This document shows positions 1-13,565 of a stretch of DNA of 64,000 nt, piece after piece (within the stretch, counting starts at the first letter, position 1; each line of letters opens with the position of its first letter). The stretch is from Zhengitettix transpicula (Eukaryota > Arthropoda > Insecta > Orthoptera > Tetrigidae). The translations under genes were made by a program, and so were the position numbers. The stretch covers positions 18,248,501 to 18,312,500 of the forward strand of contig CM073596.1 of NCBI GenBank assembly GCA_037074705.1, given 5' to 3'. The notes beneath the pieces are model-generated. The model saw only the letters and a program-made list of their open reading frames with translations, had not been told where the DNA came from and searched no databases.

Positions 1-1814
1 TAAGTGAGTGTATTGTCGATTTTGGGGTGGTTAATCTTGTCCTTGAAGGACACAAAGAATTGGTAAAGTTTTATGAATGTTTTAAGGAAAAAGTTGTCAG
101 CGGAATCGATTTTTGTGTAAATGTGCCGGAGGTGTGGGTTGTTTTGGTACTGGCTTGACTTATGGGGATGTTTTCTTCGGCAAGGTTAAAATCTTCAGCT
201 CCAGTAGTTCTGGAAGTCGTTAAGTGGGACGTAACTTGTCAGTTATTTTCATCTGGGAAATCGAGTGAAAACATTCAATTCCGGTGAGCCCTTTAAGAGT
301 AAACGAGATAGTCTCGCCTTATCAATGTTCAATTGCAATTCTAAAATGGTTGATTTAGCAGAAATTACTTCAGTCTTCAGGAATACGTAAAAACGGCATT
401 CAGGGCTAATACATGCAATAAAACTCTTCTTGGTCTTGTAGATTTAGAGTAATTTTCTTGAGAAATATGGATTTTTTTTGTCAGTAAAAATAATGAAAGA
501 CGGTGGTTCTTTTTTGTCATGATTTGAGGTGGAAGAATTTCAGTAATCAACAACAAAACTTTGGAACATTTCTTTGTCACTGTCAAAAGTTTAGTTTACA
601 GTCTATTGTATTTCTGTGACATGGATTCGATTCACAACACTTTTTTATTTTCATTTATTTTAATATTGAGAATATGAAGAAACTGATTTATGTTGTGTTC
701 ACGTGGTGAGAGTTGGATATATCTGGAAAACATGTAAATCAACACTGAAGTATAAAAATAATTATTCACCAGTTCTTTAGTTTTTTGTTAGTTGTATAAA
801 AATTACTGTTTAGTTTATTTCAGAAGTGTCCAAATAATTAGCATCCTTTAATAAGCATCTCCTTCTGTAGGGCGCAAGATGACGTGTTGTGATCATTTTC
901 TGCTCAGCAGGAAACTCGTAACGCGATCGGAAGACAATTAGCAGCACTTTGGTAGCTCAGAGGAGGTCCTCGGGGTTTGACATCCATTCCACATGTCAGC
1001 CTCTAATTATATGTTGCCTCGAGGCTCTCAAGCCAAAGGCGAAACATTCACAACTTACAATAATACACCGTAGTAAAGCTGAATCAAAGACAAGGAAATT
1101 ATACGACAGAAGTTCAAAATTTACATACAGATACACAAGTAATACTAACGCTTAAGAAGGATGTATTGATGAAGTCTTAAGACATACTGAGGACGAATAA
1201 ATTAATATAGTTGTACGTAAGAGACCAAGAGGCAAGTCAGAGAAATAATTAAAGTTGATTATGTTGCGCAAAGGAAATTCTCTCTATTGAGACAGTTGTC
1301 AATAGAGAACTAGTATGTACTGATCAGAACTATAGTAAATCTTTAAAGCACAACAATGTTTTCCTAATATAGTTACAGCTCGCTGCAATGCCAATTCAAA
1401 TAAAGGCACTGAGATCGTATAAATTGTGGCGCGAACGGGTCTTTTAGATTTCCATCGTGCCTTTCGTGCGGCTCCGTAAATAGCTTCTTAGCAATCATCA
1501 GGCTCAAACGCCATTTCATAACAGCGTCCGGAATGTCTGGGGGTGAAAAGAAACTAAACTTGCAATACCACGTTCGTGACGGGGCAAAAAAAATTATTTC
1601 TTATCTGCGAATGTAACTGTAATTTATAGCCGAGTCTAAAATAAAACGTCAATTACGTCTCCCCAATACAGTATTCAAGAACAAGTGAACATAGTTCACA
1701 CAGTGAATATTTTCAAGTATAAACTGGAATAATCCTTTACGAGATGACGAAAATAATGCAATTTGTTATAACTTAAATGGTTCATATTTATTTCACCCGT
1801 AATAAATTTTTTTG
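1..1814. other. Unique AT-rich sequence, no feature called
   Basis: Short open frames at 377-586 (minus) and 949-1155 (plus) have no recognisable similarity, codon signature or splice context. A GGTAGCTCAGAGGAGG stretch near 951 resembles a tRNA D arm but has no partner box B. Confidence 0.5.
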
Positions 1815-2130
1815 TAGGTGTAGACAGGTTATGTATAGGGTAATCCACATAGTGGCAACTCCCCTCTTATTGCATAGGGAAGGGAGTGAAAGGGGGATGC
1901 GAAAAGGTATAATAAGGTAGCAAAGGGTTAACTAGGACCCCCGGGCTATGGTATAAGGATCCTACCCGGCAATTCACCTAAAGTGAAGCAGGGAAAACCC
2001 TAGAAAAACCTGTATCAGGTAGGTCGGGCATTTGATACATGTCCCACGCTCTTCCTATGGCGGGAGAGGGGTTTACTGTGGGGTCGCAGCTTTCCCTCGC
2101 CGTGCCTTGACCAGTTCAGGAGGCAGTGTA
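1815..2130 (+). repeat. Family A interspersed repeat, copy 1 (3' truncated)
   Basis: It starts at GTGTAGACAGG and contains the family landmarks GGTAATCCACATAGTGGC, GGGCTATGG...GGATCCTACCC, AACCTG.ATCAGGTAGGTCG and CCTTGACCAGTT.AGGAGGCAG. It stops just after the last landmark and lacks the final ~190 bp found in copies 3 and 6. The host strand around it is AT-rich, so the borders are visible by composition. I do not recognise the family name. Confidence 0.85.
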
Positions 2131-3065
2131 CAAAAATGTCTTATAGTCATTTCATCACTGCGAGTTATATTGAATATAATATATTATAGAATGTAGTAAA
2201 GAGATACGGGGCTACATTGCAGAGTTCGTTTACTTGATAGCAACGACTAAACCTTAATCACCAACGATCCAGTTCGCAATTACTGAAACCGCAGCAACGG
2301 TATTAACCGGATAGACACTTGTATTACGATAAAGTGCGTTGCATTAATATCGACTCGATCCGGAAGCGACGCTTTTGAAATATGCATACCTCTGGAGCCG
2401 ACTAGACAAATACGTCAGACCCGATGTATTTTAGTCTCGCCACCACTTCCGTTAAGTGATTTCCAACACCCATCTACGAAACGCCAACGATATATATATA
2501 TATAAGAATATTATATTAACTGTATATATAAGAATAAAAGACAAAACTTTTCTGCATTGTTTTTACGACCGCTGAACGACAAAACTTAAAAAAAAATGCT
2601 AAACTAAGTTAACAGTTTCACTTCAACGGTCCACAAAAAATATATTCCTAGATATTCTCGGCATTGTTTTGTCTCAGAAAAGTATCAACTGTAAATATAT
2701 TAACACTCTGAATAAAACAATCTCGAGTTTCCAACCTGATTAAATACTTATTATTAGAAAACGTTTCCATGGCGTGCTCTGGAATCGACGTCAGGTGAAT
2801 AGCGATAACTTATGTTAAAACTAACTATTGGCAGGTATGAACTCAATTAATTGTTACGTTGTATAACAATAAATATTTAAGCCAGTTGAAATTTACATAA
2901 TTTATGAGAATGATTTCATTTCAATTTAAATAATATAAAAGCTTTTACAAACAAAAATTATTTGAAATAATTCTACTAACAATTGCTTACTATTGCCCAG
3001 CCTTCATTAAAATACATCTATCATTTCTGTTTAAGTCAAAACGCAGACGTGAATAATGAAACAAT

Positions 3066-3280
3066 TTGGAATAAATTAACTATAAATATTCCCTACTTTT
3101 GGGTGTGGGAACGGTCAGAAAAACTTGAGGAGTGAATAAATTTATTACCAATATTTGAGAATACACCCGGGGGAAGCTACAAAGAAAAGAAAATTAAAAT
3201 ATAATAAAAAAATTATTAATTTTCCGTATAATATGTTTACGTTCCTAAAACAACACTTCCACAAAACATTGTAGTTTGAA
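3066..3280 (+). repeat. Diverged repeat pair E, copy 1
   Basis: Shared blocks with the copy at 4692-4900: TTCCCTACTTTTGG.TGTGG, AATAAATTTATTAC, GGAAGCTACAAA, TTTTCCGTA.AATATGTTT and ACACTTCCACAAAACATT. I see no coding potential. Confidence 0.8.
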
Positions 3281-4691
3281 ATATTTAAATAGACTATGTT
3301 TTACAGCAATATGTTTTAATCTGTAGTTTTATACATGATGAAGAATTAACGGGATTTGAGACTGATTCAGGCGTTGGTCCCTTTATTTTGACGGAAAATG
3401 TATGAAACTGTTGCAATAAAAAACAGAACAGCTACATTTCAAAGAATATAAATATGTAATTCCCTGCAATCTTTTATAGTCTTTTCTGATGCATATCTAC
3501 TATTCCAAATCAAATATAAAAACGAAAAGTCATCCTAGTATAAACAGCAACGTAGCAGTACTGCTTTCTATTAGAGAGATTAAAATTAATTTAAAATTGA
3601 TGACGATCCAATAATTAAGTATAATTCTAGATAGCAAAATTCTAAATCATTTCAGGTTTTCAGTTTTAAATTATAAAAATGCGCCTACAAAATTAATATA
3701 AAAGATCCTCTGAAACAAAAATTAGGAACTCAAAGCTATACAACTTTGCTGTTTCTTAACTCACTTGCATATTTAAGCAGCATCCATAATTTTATTAGCT
3801 AAAGTACTGTGAGATCGTCTATTTTAATCTAATTTCCTCCCATCAAGCGAACTTGGTAATTTAAATCTTTTACATAATACATCATACTTAAGGATTATAA
3901 GAAAATAATTAAGAATAGATTATTATGGTCTGCTGCCACGGTGTATTTTGCATTATTATTTTTATTAGCTCATTTATATTTACCACAAACGGATAAAAGT
4001 AGCAATTTGATTCGGACACAAAGGACGATTATGGCTATTTGAATCACAATTTAATTTAGAATGATTTCTTTTAGAAAATGATGAAACCTAACTAAATCTG
4101 GTGACATAATTGTCAGTCATCCGTAATTGTATGCGGCAATTGACATACTTCTTTGTCGGTTTATTTCCATTATTAATTTTTACCTATAAAATGTGCTGTC
4201 ATTCTTGGATCTAAACAATGAAAGACTATCCAGCAAAACGATTGTCACTTATTCATTATTAATTGCAGTAGTATATTCGTGTGGACATGAGGAAAGATTA
4301 CTGTAACTGACAGGGCATTAGGGCATTAGAGAAAATAAAATTCATGCACGTAATTTTTGTTCATTCATATGAACATCTCAATGTACAATTAAGTGTAAAA
4401 TTGAAATGAAATGCCTACATACTACAAATTTATTTAGTTGAAAATGTGCGTAATAAAGTGCTTGTGAAATGATACTCCAGCGTAGCTGCTTTAATTAACA
4501 AATATTGTAAAATATTTCAAGAACAAATATTTATTTCTTTTGGAATTTTCTATTGGAACTTTTGGAAATATGAGTAAATATAAGTGTCTGCCATGTTTCA
4601 CGCCAAATCCCATAAAATGTTTCCATTAACTAGTATTTTATAATATAATACATTTATTATTCTATGTTATTATAATAATAATAATCTAATT

Positions 4692-4900
4692 AATGGAATA
4701 AACTAACTATAAACATTCCCTACTTTTGGATGTGGGAACGGTCGGAAACAATAAGAAATTAATAAATTTATTACTTATATTAAAGACACACACCATGGAA
4801 GCTACAAAGGAAATAAAATTAAAGATTATTTATTTTCCGTAAAATATGTTTACGTTCCTTTAAAAAACACTTCCACAAAACATTATCGTAGTAATTTTGA
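4692..4900 (+). repeat. Diverged repeat pair E, copy 2
   Basis: Same orientation as the copy 1.6 kb to the left, with many substitutions and short indels. It is either an old dispersed element or an old local duplication. Confidence 0.8.
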
Positions 4901-5652
4901 ATACTACATTACATATATATATAACTTAAGATGATATAAATTATTATTATTTCTTGATAAACTTATACAAAACAAAAATTCTAAGCAAGAGACTTCAATT
5001 AAACAATCAAACTTAAATTAATTTTATTTATATATCACCATTTGTTTAACTGATATTAGAAATTCATGAGGCAAACTTCTGCAAACGACATGATTGATGT
5101 AACGTTGAAAATTATTCCCGGATTTCAACTTTCGAGCCAGCTTTCAAGTTCGCCACATTGTCAAACTAGCTAGTAAAATACGTAATTAAATGAACTCCTC
5201 GCCGAACTGAGAGTATTTCACTATCGCCGTTTTATGACGGCGGCTTTCCAAGTAGACGCACAACTTGTTTACTAGTGTCGAAGCACCGCTAATAAAATTC
5301 CAAACTTGCTCGCTGCTCTAAATTTCATTTATGACACACGAACAATGTATTCATTATGTTACGGTGACATCTCTCGGAACTGAGATATAACGTGTCTTGT
5401 CGTATAAATATTTTATAAGCGGAACATGTACCTTGCCACGTCGAGATTCTGCAGTGTCCGTTCCGAATGGCTTTAATGAAGGGTAAAAATCTAATAAAAG
5501 CAGAAATTTTCTGCTGAAATTGTGACATCTGTTCTACACCTCACTTCCGGTTGACATGATGAAACTGAATACTGTTGTTTATTTTAATCAAAATTTTAGC
5601 AATGGAATTATTGGCATGTGGCATGACAATTATTTTCCTAATTAATGAATGC

Positions 5653-5790
5653 AAGCTTTCACAGGTGTAAATTACTAATCAATTTTTTTCTCGCGGTTAA
5701 GCACCAGGTATATCTCGATCTACCGCTGCCTTCAAAGTCAACATCGAGAAATCTGAATCTGGTGCTTAACCGCGAAAAAATTATTAATTA
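5653..5790. repeat. Palindromic MITE-like element C1
   Basis: The arms (5681-5706 and 5760-5782) share CGCGGTTAAGCACCA and its complement, with a further inner pair ATCTCGAT/ATCGAGA. It shares with C2 the leader AAGCTTTC.C.GGTGTAAATTA, the TACCGCTG-like centre and CTGGTGCT.AACCG. It could be a foldback or short DNA transposon; no transposase is present. Confidence 0.75.
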
Positions 5791-5791
5791 C

Positions 5792-6557
5792 TAGCTAAGT
5801 GCTCGGCGTTGCCCGTGTACTTATTTATGTAAAGGTGAAAAAGTATTTAATTCAGTATTAATCTTTAGTCAAGAAGTGATTTAACCTAAATGTAACTGTT
5901 CCTAGTTCCGTATATACTTTCGACCGATAGTGCATTAATTGAACAGCTATAACATACATTGAATTTTATTGCATCAATCCCAACTAACATACCTCCGAAT
6001 TTCTGTACGAATAGAATATTTAAATATACTCCTGGAATATTGCAGGATCTAATTGTCCCTCAGTCTTCACACATTATTATTAAGATGAAATTGTTAGATA
6101 GATTCAAAATGTAAACAAAAGTCGCCATATTGGAGTCACTAATATGGCGAGGAAATTAACTTACATTTTCCGCAAGGATCGTAAAGTATTTCGTATTGTT
6201 TTTTATTATCATTCGATGGAGAATGACTGGATACCATTATACATTTTATTCAATCAAAATATTTCTGTTTTTATTTCATTCCTGAAAAATGAGATATTTC
6301 CTAATTTCGTCGCCTAGTAACGTGTCTCCCGCGTGACGTCATGGTCTCTTGGCACGCAGTAATTTAATGATCATATTTTTCAATTATATTTCTTTCCTCA
6401 TTTATGCTAGGGATTTCTCACCCCCCACAGTACCGTTTCTCGTGTTTTTAAGAATATGTTTACCAATTTTTGTTACAATCTGTCCACGCGTTTAAATCTG
6501 TATAGAAATTAACGTAAATACATACATACAAATATACAAACTTTTTCATTCTATAGA
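5792..6557 (+). repeat. Family B interspersed repeat, copy 1
   Basis: It starts ACTAGCTAAGTGCTCGGCGT and ends in a CATACAAATATACAAAC...CTATAGATT tail. Shared internal blocks are TTTAGTCAAGAAGTGATTTA, CATTTTCCGCAAGGAT, TGACGTCA and GGCACGCAGTAATTTAA. The head touches the right arm of palindrome C1. ACTAGCT...CCCGGCG heads and ATATAGAT tails recur in many arthropod repeats, but I cannot assign a superfamily. Confidence 0.8.
6334..6341. promoter_or_regulatory. CRE palindrome in family B copy 1
   Basis: TGACGTCA, the full cAMP-response element palindrome, lies in the CG-richest part of the repeat. The same 8 bp is intact in the other two copies (27542-27549 and 48431-48438). Confidence 0.4.
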
Positions 6558-9500
6558 TTTTCCTATTTCGTGAAATAATTTGCAAGACAATTTTGATGAC
6601 ATATCAAATTATATCATTTCGCATACACGAGACATTTTTGATTGTAAAGGTCGAAACAATCAACTATTACTTATCAATTTCGAAACCTTTTCTTCCGTAA
6701 GTCAAACTACTTGCCTCACGATGAATTTTGGTTCATTGCGCCGACAGCAAATCAATTAAATATGTTTTTGCTTTGTCACTACAATAATAGTACAATATAC
6801 AATAAACTTCGAAAACGGTAGAAAAAATCCGGCATTCAAAATTAATTGTCCGGGTTTGCGAACAAGAAATCTGGAAATAAATGATTACTGTTGAGAGCAT
6901 CTATGCTATAGAGGAGGTGAAACATTAGCACGGGTTCAGGAAAATTCTGAACGTAATGAGACAATTGTTATTTGCAAAAGTAACTTCGCACATACGACAG
7001 AAACAAGTGAGCGGCAACATAACACGATTTTTATCTTTAAAGGAAAAATATTTTAATTCCGGTGTTCTCATTAGTATGTTCAGTGTAAATTACGTGTCAT
7101 GTAATTGATAGCACTTAACATAAATAAGTGAGGAGAAAGAAAAGGATTTAATTATAATAAAGAGTGTATGGAGTCTTTGAACCCGACGATCATAATAATA
7201 ACTGCGGTAGTGAAATTTTTAAATAAGTACAAATTCTAAAGTACGTTTACAATTTATTTACTAGTATCGTACAGAGTTATGAATTCTTATAGTGGCATCA
7301 AAGAAGATAAAATAATTTATTTAAACCAAGTATTAAATGTGTTCAGTCCAGAGAAATGGCTTTTCAGAATTTTTATGGTTGATGTTGAAGTGGAGAATAA
7401 ACAAATGCATGATGACTATATTCAAGCAGTTGAGTAATGTCTTAAGAACACGTTTCGAATTAACTACGTCATACGTTAAACCAGAAACATTAAAATACTT
7501 GCTCAAACTTCCCTTCTCAAGACTAGCAATTTCCACAGTTTGGATTGTGAATTTTTTCTTATATTTTCAACCTAAAAATGATTTATTTCGTGCAATTCCG
7601 TTCTCCTTAATTTTCAACTTCGTCGTTTGGATTCAGATATGACATAAAGTGTTTTCTTCTCTAATAAAGGCAAGTGTGGTATATTTCATGGCGAGCTCCG
7701 CAAGTAGGTCACCTTACTTTAGTATTCAGCCCGTAGACCTATTCAAAGACCCTGTTAGGGAGGGTGAGTTTAGTGACGTGCTTGAATCAGAGGCCAACTT
7801 CCGTGCAAAATGTGCCAGGATAGCTTTATATAACCATATCACATCTTGAATTACGATGAGGATGTTAAGGAACACTGCAACGAAATGCAGAAAGGATAAT
7901 ATAGTCAGTAATCGTGAAGGAGAAGTAATTTATCCTAAGTAAAGTAAGACGTGAAAAAAACAGTGTCATAGTGACTTGAAGAAATTTTTGTTCACGTTTC
8001 TATATATTCGACCATAAATGACGTGGTCGTTATTTCACCTGGACAATAATTAACAATCTATGTTTTTAATTTATATCTACAGAAATTATTTTAATATTAT
8101 TGTACTGTATTGAAATCAATAACTGTGTTTCTGAACAGATTATTAGTTATCTTTACTTAATTAACGAATCATATTCAATTTTTTTATATAAAAAGAATGC
8201 TTCTAAAGTCATTAATTTTATGTATATTCTGAAGAAAATTAATGTGAAAAATTTAATAAATTTAAATATATTCAGAAAACAATCAAAGTTATTTAGCGGT
8301 TCATTACAAATATTTCTGAAATTTTCAATTTTAATGAAAATGCCTCCTGAATTGAATAAATTTTGGTTTCACAGTACCATGTCAAACTCAGTGCAACGTG
8401 AGACTAAAGCCGTACACTTTATTTCAATCATCTTCTGTTTTACCCCGGAATGATCTCATGGAAATGACTTTATGAATCTTTTATAGTGTGGAAGATTTAT
8501 TTAAACTTGTAAAACGCATCCACTGAACGTTCTCCTTTACAGACACTCATTATAAAAATAATACGGTAAACCTTCTATGAAAACTAGCCCTTCACAGGAA
8601 TTATTTTGTTGTTATTTCTTTCCTGCGAACAAAGTTACACAAGAAACTCGATACGTACGTCAAACTGTGGTAAGATTACATGGAATCAAACCATCGAATA
8701 ATTACCGTATAAAGCATTCACATGTATACCTTCGTATTTGCGGTGCTGTCGGATTACAACCCTTTCATATAATAAAAAATATATACACACAAAGTATGTA
8801 AGAAGGTAATACTGTGATTTGGAGCCAGTTAAATACTTTTTTTAAGAATGTAACGTTTTTATTTATAAGAACGCGAAATAAAATTAAACGGCTATTACGA
8901 CATAAAGGCATTGAATCTAATTTCATTTAATTCGAAATATTTCCTCACCTTATCAATATACATGTTATAAATACTACTTATACCAACTTTTTGAGAAAGA
9001 TTCGATATTCGCCAATGACTAATATGTTGATGCGACTGAAAACAATAAATAGATATACTTGATGGTAAAATTCAATAATTTTAGATGATATTATCTGAAG
9101 CGAAACAAAAAGTTACAGTTCAGTTTGATCGGAGTCAGATAGAACCGAGCAATCTCCTGAAAGTTTCCAACTTAAAAAGTATTTTAAGTTTCAAATGTCC
9201 CCAGAGAAAAACGCAGCCTTTTTAATCTCTGTGAATCTGCGATGGAGTTCGAGGAAAACGGAAAGATGAACTACGCTCCTCAGGATTTATGAAATTGTGT
9301 CTAGTTTTTAACAACGGTAACCTTTTCATCGTTATTATTAATATCTAATAAAAGAAACGGTTTATGCATATATATTATAATAATTTGTTGTTAATATTGA
9401 TTTCGTATACCGAACAGTTAGTGTATGGTTCCGTTTCGAATGATACAACTAACCGTAAACATACTCCTTCACGTATTTTTTTAATTTTATTCTAAAACTT

Positions 9501-9861
9501 TTATCCTCTCCTTCGTTTTAAGACATTTTTATGACTTAGTGAAATAGTCAATAAACAGTATTATATAACAAATATATGAGTGTGATACAATATATACGCT
9601 CAATGATACAAAAATCTATTCATATTCATGATCGATTTAACTTTCTAAATTTCACGATAATTTAAGTTGGGTCAATAACTCGTTAATCCTTTGAGGAACA
9701 AACGTTTCTGTAAGTGTACGATCCGTATTCAATTTAACATACATTTATGATAAAAAGTTTTCATTTTTAAAAACAAATTGATGTACTTAAAAATATTAAA
9801 TTATGAATCAATAAAATCTAACGTTTTCAACCCTAAAATGAAAAAATTAGTTCTGTTTTGA
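6558..9861. other. Unique AT-rich sequence, no feature called
   Basis: The only GC-richer patch is 7640-7850, where a plus-strand frame reads MASSASRSPYFSIQPVDLF and onward. I do not recognise it and see no splice sites. The 117-codon frame at 8100-8453 is Ile/Asn/Lys-rich, as expected from AT-rich noncoding DNA. Confidence 0.5.
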
Positions 9862-9997
9862 AAATAACTAATAAGAAAATAGCCAAATACAGACCAAAGA
9901 AGTGATGAAATACCACACAACGTTTCTGGAAACTTTGTTCGTACGGTATTTCTATAATTGCTTCTTTTGTCGGTATTTGGTTATTTTTTATTATTAT
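9862..9997. repeat. Palindromic MITE-like element D1
   Basis: The left arm (AAATAGCCAAATACAGACC, AAAGAAGTGATGAAATACC) is complementary, with mismatches, to the right arm GGTATTTCTATAATTGCTTC...GTCGGTATTTGGTTATTTT. It shares the 5' arm with D2 and D3. Confidence 0.75.
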
Positions 9998-12900
9998 TTT
10001 AATCTTGTTGATTAACTACGTTTTTAAATATAATTAACTACCTAGTAACGAAGTCAAACATAAGGATAATAATACCTCATAAATGTCTGATTCAAAACGC
10101 AATGAAAACCTGCATTGAAACAAATGAGAAAATAATGTATAAAAACGTTGATAAATTTTATTATTTATGCTTGTATAAATGCTAAAATCTTAAGATAAAT
10201 AATTCGTTTAGTAATATAAAATTTACAGTTAGTGAGTTATGTCTTAGTACAATAATGCAGAAGACTATATAATATATTTAACGACAAATACGACGACATG
10301 GTAATAGAACACAGGAATTAACGTCCAAGAAATGAAGACAAGATGTTTTATTATACAAAAACCAGTCGTACTAAAATTAAGAACAATTCACGTATGTTGA
10401 AAATTAAATGAATGCCTCTCATAAAGTACTGTATAGTCGATAAATTATGCCCATTATCGCGGAGAAAGGATTCATAGGAGATTAGATTATAAGTAAACGC
10501 TATACATGGAGATAAAATGTAATAAAAAAATAATTTTCACTTGGTGACATATGGAAACATTTTAAAAATTATAGCGTCGTTGTGTTATATTTATCAGTTC
10601 ACTGTATAATGAAATTGTTTAATACATATTAAATAAAATTACTTTTAGTCCTTGCTGGCTTAAAATACTACGTGGAATCTGTAATCAAATATTGTGGCAC
10701 CAGAAAAAAAATAATAATAAATTTTGGAAACGTACCTCTGACCTCGCACGTGCGTCTGTTTATAGGAAGTTTCTATCACGACCGTTAAATACTGTTCTGC
10801 AGAAAACGCTACCCAAGGGGATTACAGTAATTATTGGACTACAGTATTGCCACAATATCATAAAGTATTACGAATTTTAAACAAAAATTTTGCAAATTAA
10901 CATTATAAGTCATAGGAGCCTTAAACTCTCGTACAGAAAGATCATTACACATTATTCGATGATCTATTTAATTTGTGAACTAAAAAATTCAATTCACTAA
11001 GGAGAAAAAATAATAATAAAATGTATTAAAATATATGTATATACTATGGAGACAGTGTACATAAAAAGAGGTGTAAACAGCCAATAGGCTTACGAAATAG
11101 TGTTCAAATGTCTGAAAATCTGGCTTGAATAATAAGAACTAGAGATTCCGCATTCAGTACACGATTATGAGGGCTCACATCCTTTTAGAGAAAAATAATT
11201 AGCGCTGTTACCGCGAGATAACGTTAAGATAAATGTCTCATGAAAAGAATGAAATGGTAACAATGTCTCATAATGTCAAGTTGATTTCCAGTCCACTAAG
11301 ATACGTTGTAAGTCTTATTACAAGACTAACTTACATCAAACTGTTGGCTACCAAACTCAGTCTCTTTAACGCAAGCTTTACGAGTGTGTATCATTTGATT
11401 TTCCACAAAACATTGCAACGTAATGACGATAGAGAGAAAGTTCTGAGCTTCTGTTTACATGTACCACTTGCGTTTTAATTAATTAGTTTTGATATATATA
11501 TATATACTTTCTACAGAAAATTTTTGATCTATAGTGGCACCAACCAATTATAGAATTTTGTAAGTAGGGACAAAAGACGTCATTAGCACTTAATTACGTA
11601 CCTGAAACGCACATCCAATAGAATTGATCACGTATTATTAATACTGTCCCACGGCTTTTAATATGAAGCAAGGAGTTTGGAATGCTTTTAGAGGGTTTGA
11701 ATTCTACTACGAGTAGAATTTTATTTTAGTACGTAAACTGCTACGGCGCCACGAACTATTTGTTTATGGGAACAAGCGTTGCGGTATTACTTTGGTGCAA
11801 TATTTGTGTGGTAATCTGTAGGAGGGACACGTAGAGTTATGGCTTTAGCAAAACTGAAAGAAATAAAATTGTGTTTATCTCATATTATCAGAATTTCACA
11901 GTTAGCAAATTAAAAGAATGTGTTACAAATCTCATATTTGGGCTAGTATTGATCCCTGTCTGATCCAGAAACTGGAATAAATAATCATAGGAAACTCCCT
12001 TACATGAGACAACATAAACTTAATTTTTGTTTATTTCTATTTGTTGTTGAAGATATTGTTTTAATAAAATTCGTAAATCTGGTAATCACTAATAGATTTA
12101 ATTTTAAATATACTTTTTCATTTACAAAGCCGAAAAATAATAAAATACATTTCCGTGTTATTGCTCTCATGAAGTCATCCTATAAATTTATTAATCGGTT
12201 TTATTAAGATTATTAATAACCGCAGGTTTAATCCGTCATAAATTAAAACAGTTTTACTATTTTCCAAGCCAAAGAAGCTTTTGGCTTTTCAAATTTTTAT
12301 AGTTTATAATTTGTTTGATTTCGATTGGAAACTATGTCCACCACAAATGCTGTTTTCCTTCGACATACAGTTTATTAAGCCTCAATATTTCGCCGAGAGG
12401 GAAAGAATACCGCATGATAGAGAAAAAAGCCTTCGTTATTGCGCTTCAAAATTATAGTTTCATAAATGGACTATTTATTTCTTTACTCTCACATGTTCCT
12501 GGAGTATTATGAACGTGTTACATTGATTTATGGAAAGTTTTTATTCTACCTCGACAGTTAGAAGGAAAATTGGAAATCTCATGATAGTAGTAATAAATTA
12601 ACCGAATTATTTACTTCTGAAAGGAATAATAATTTGTCGTTATTTCACAAGTCCATGTATTGTTGACACTAGATAGGTATCATGTCGCGTTAGCTTTTCA
12701 TAATAATTTGAATTTACATACAATAACACGTACATTTTTTAATATATATCATTTATGCAAACACTGCTAAGACCAAACTGACACATAGTTACTTTATTGT
12801 TTTTTTATAGCACCGTTTTTTGCTTAAAGTTTAGGGCTTTTTAGTTTGAAAGAAAATCGGTGTGTTGATATACAACGCAGAGAAGAATTGAAATGCGCAT

Positions 12901-13079
12901 TCATATGTCACTAACCACTGTAATGTTGATACGTCACGGAAAAATATTTTTATTCTTCTTTGGTACCAGACATTTAATGTTATATTTTTTCCTCAGATTC
13001 AATGTAATTAATTTTTGGGAATCTGAAACTTCGAAATTTGTCTTCTACCAGGACAATATTTGGATGAGACAGACACCAG
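9998..13079. other. Unique AT-rich sequence, no feature called
   Basis: I see no repeats of the window's families and no exon-like patch until the CpG-rich island begins. Confidence 0.5.
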
Positions 13080-13175
13080 AGCGCGTTATTACTTTCGTGC
13101 GAGCGTTGTTTACAGTGCGGATTAGCGGCGTGATTTATCCAGAGCCCGATAAAGCCGTTGTTTACCCGCGTCTAG

Positions 13176-13183
13176 TCACGTGA
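13176..13183. promoter_or_regulatory. Palindromic E-box TCACGTGA
   Basis: A perfect 8-bp palindrome recognised by bHLH-zip factors (USF/MITF/TFEB type), inside the CpG-rich island. Function is inferred from the motif only. Confidence 0.4.
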
Positions 13184-13411
13184 CAACGGTGCGGTAACGC
13201 CTGGCCTGTTCGGCAACCCGCGGAACACTGAAGTTAGACGGGCGGCCTACGCTGCACAACCTGTGCACTCGATACTGTACACACTGACAGAGATATGTAA
13301 CGTCGGAACAACATGCAACATCTCTTACCTCGTCTCCTCCTCGACATCATCCCATGCCGGCCTGCCGCTCACTGCGAAGCCGTCCCCCGGCCCGCGCACT
13401 TAGAACCACGC

Positions 13412-13423
13412 ACGCATGCGCAT
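13412..13423 (-). promoter_or_regulatory. NRF-1-like site
   Basis: On the minus strand TGCGCATGCGTG matches the consensus YGCGCAYGCGCR at 11 of 12 positions. NRF-1 (erect wing in flies) sites cluster in CpG-rich promoters. It lies inside the island at 13080-13565. Confidence 0.45.
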
Positions 13424-13565
13424 AGCCTATTGATTGCCCGGAGCGCAGCGCTCGCCAGCACGCCACGGCAACGCTCCTCCCAAAATTAACTCTCTCACTT
13501 CCAACAGTCGCCGACAGTGCACTGACGACGTCGCACTAAGGACCTTGCGAGTTCACATGCTAGCT

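Larger units (their letters stand above)
13080..13565. promoter_or_regulatory. CpG-rich island, candidate promoter
   Basis: Roughly 490 bp is far richer in G+C and CpG than any neighbouring kilobase and matches none of the repeat families here. It contains TCACGTGA (13176-13183), an NRF-1-like palindrome (13412-13423), several GCGC/CGCG sites and pyrimidine-rich tracts. No open frame with splice sites was recognised beside it. It could drive a short isoform of the minus-strand gene, a noncoding RNA, or an unrecognised gene. Confidence 0.5.

Noticed and set aside
945..1000. tRNA-like D arm GGTAGCTCAGAGGAGG
   Set aside because: No matching acceptor or T arm and no box B at the right distance.
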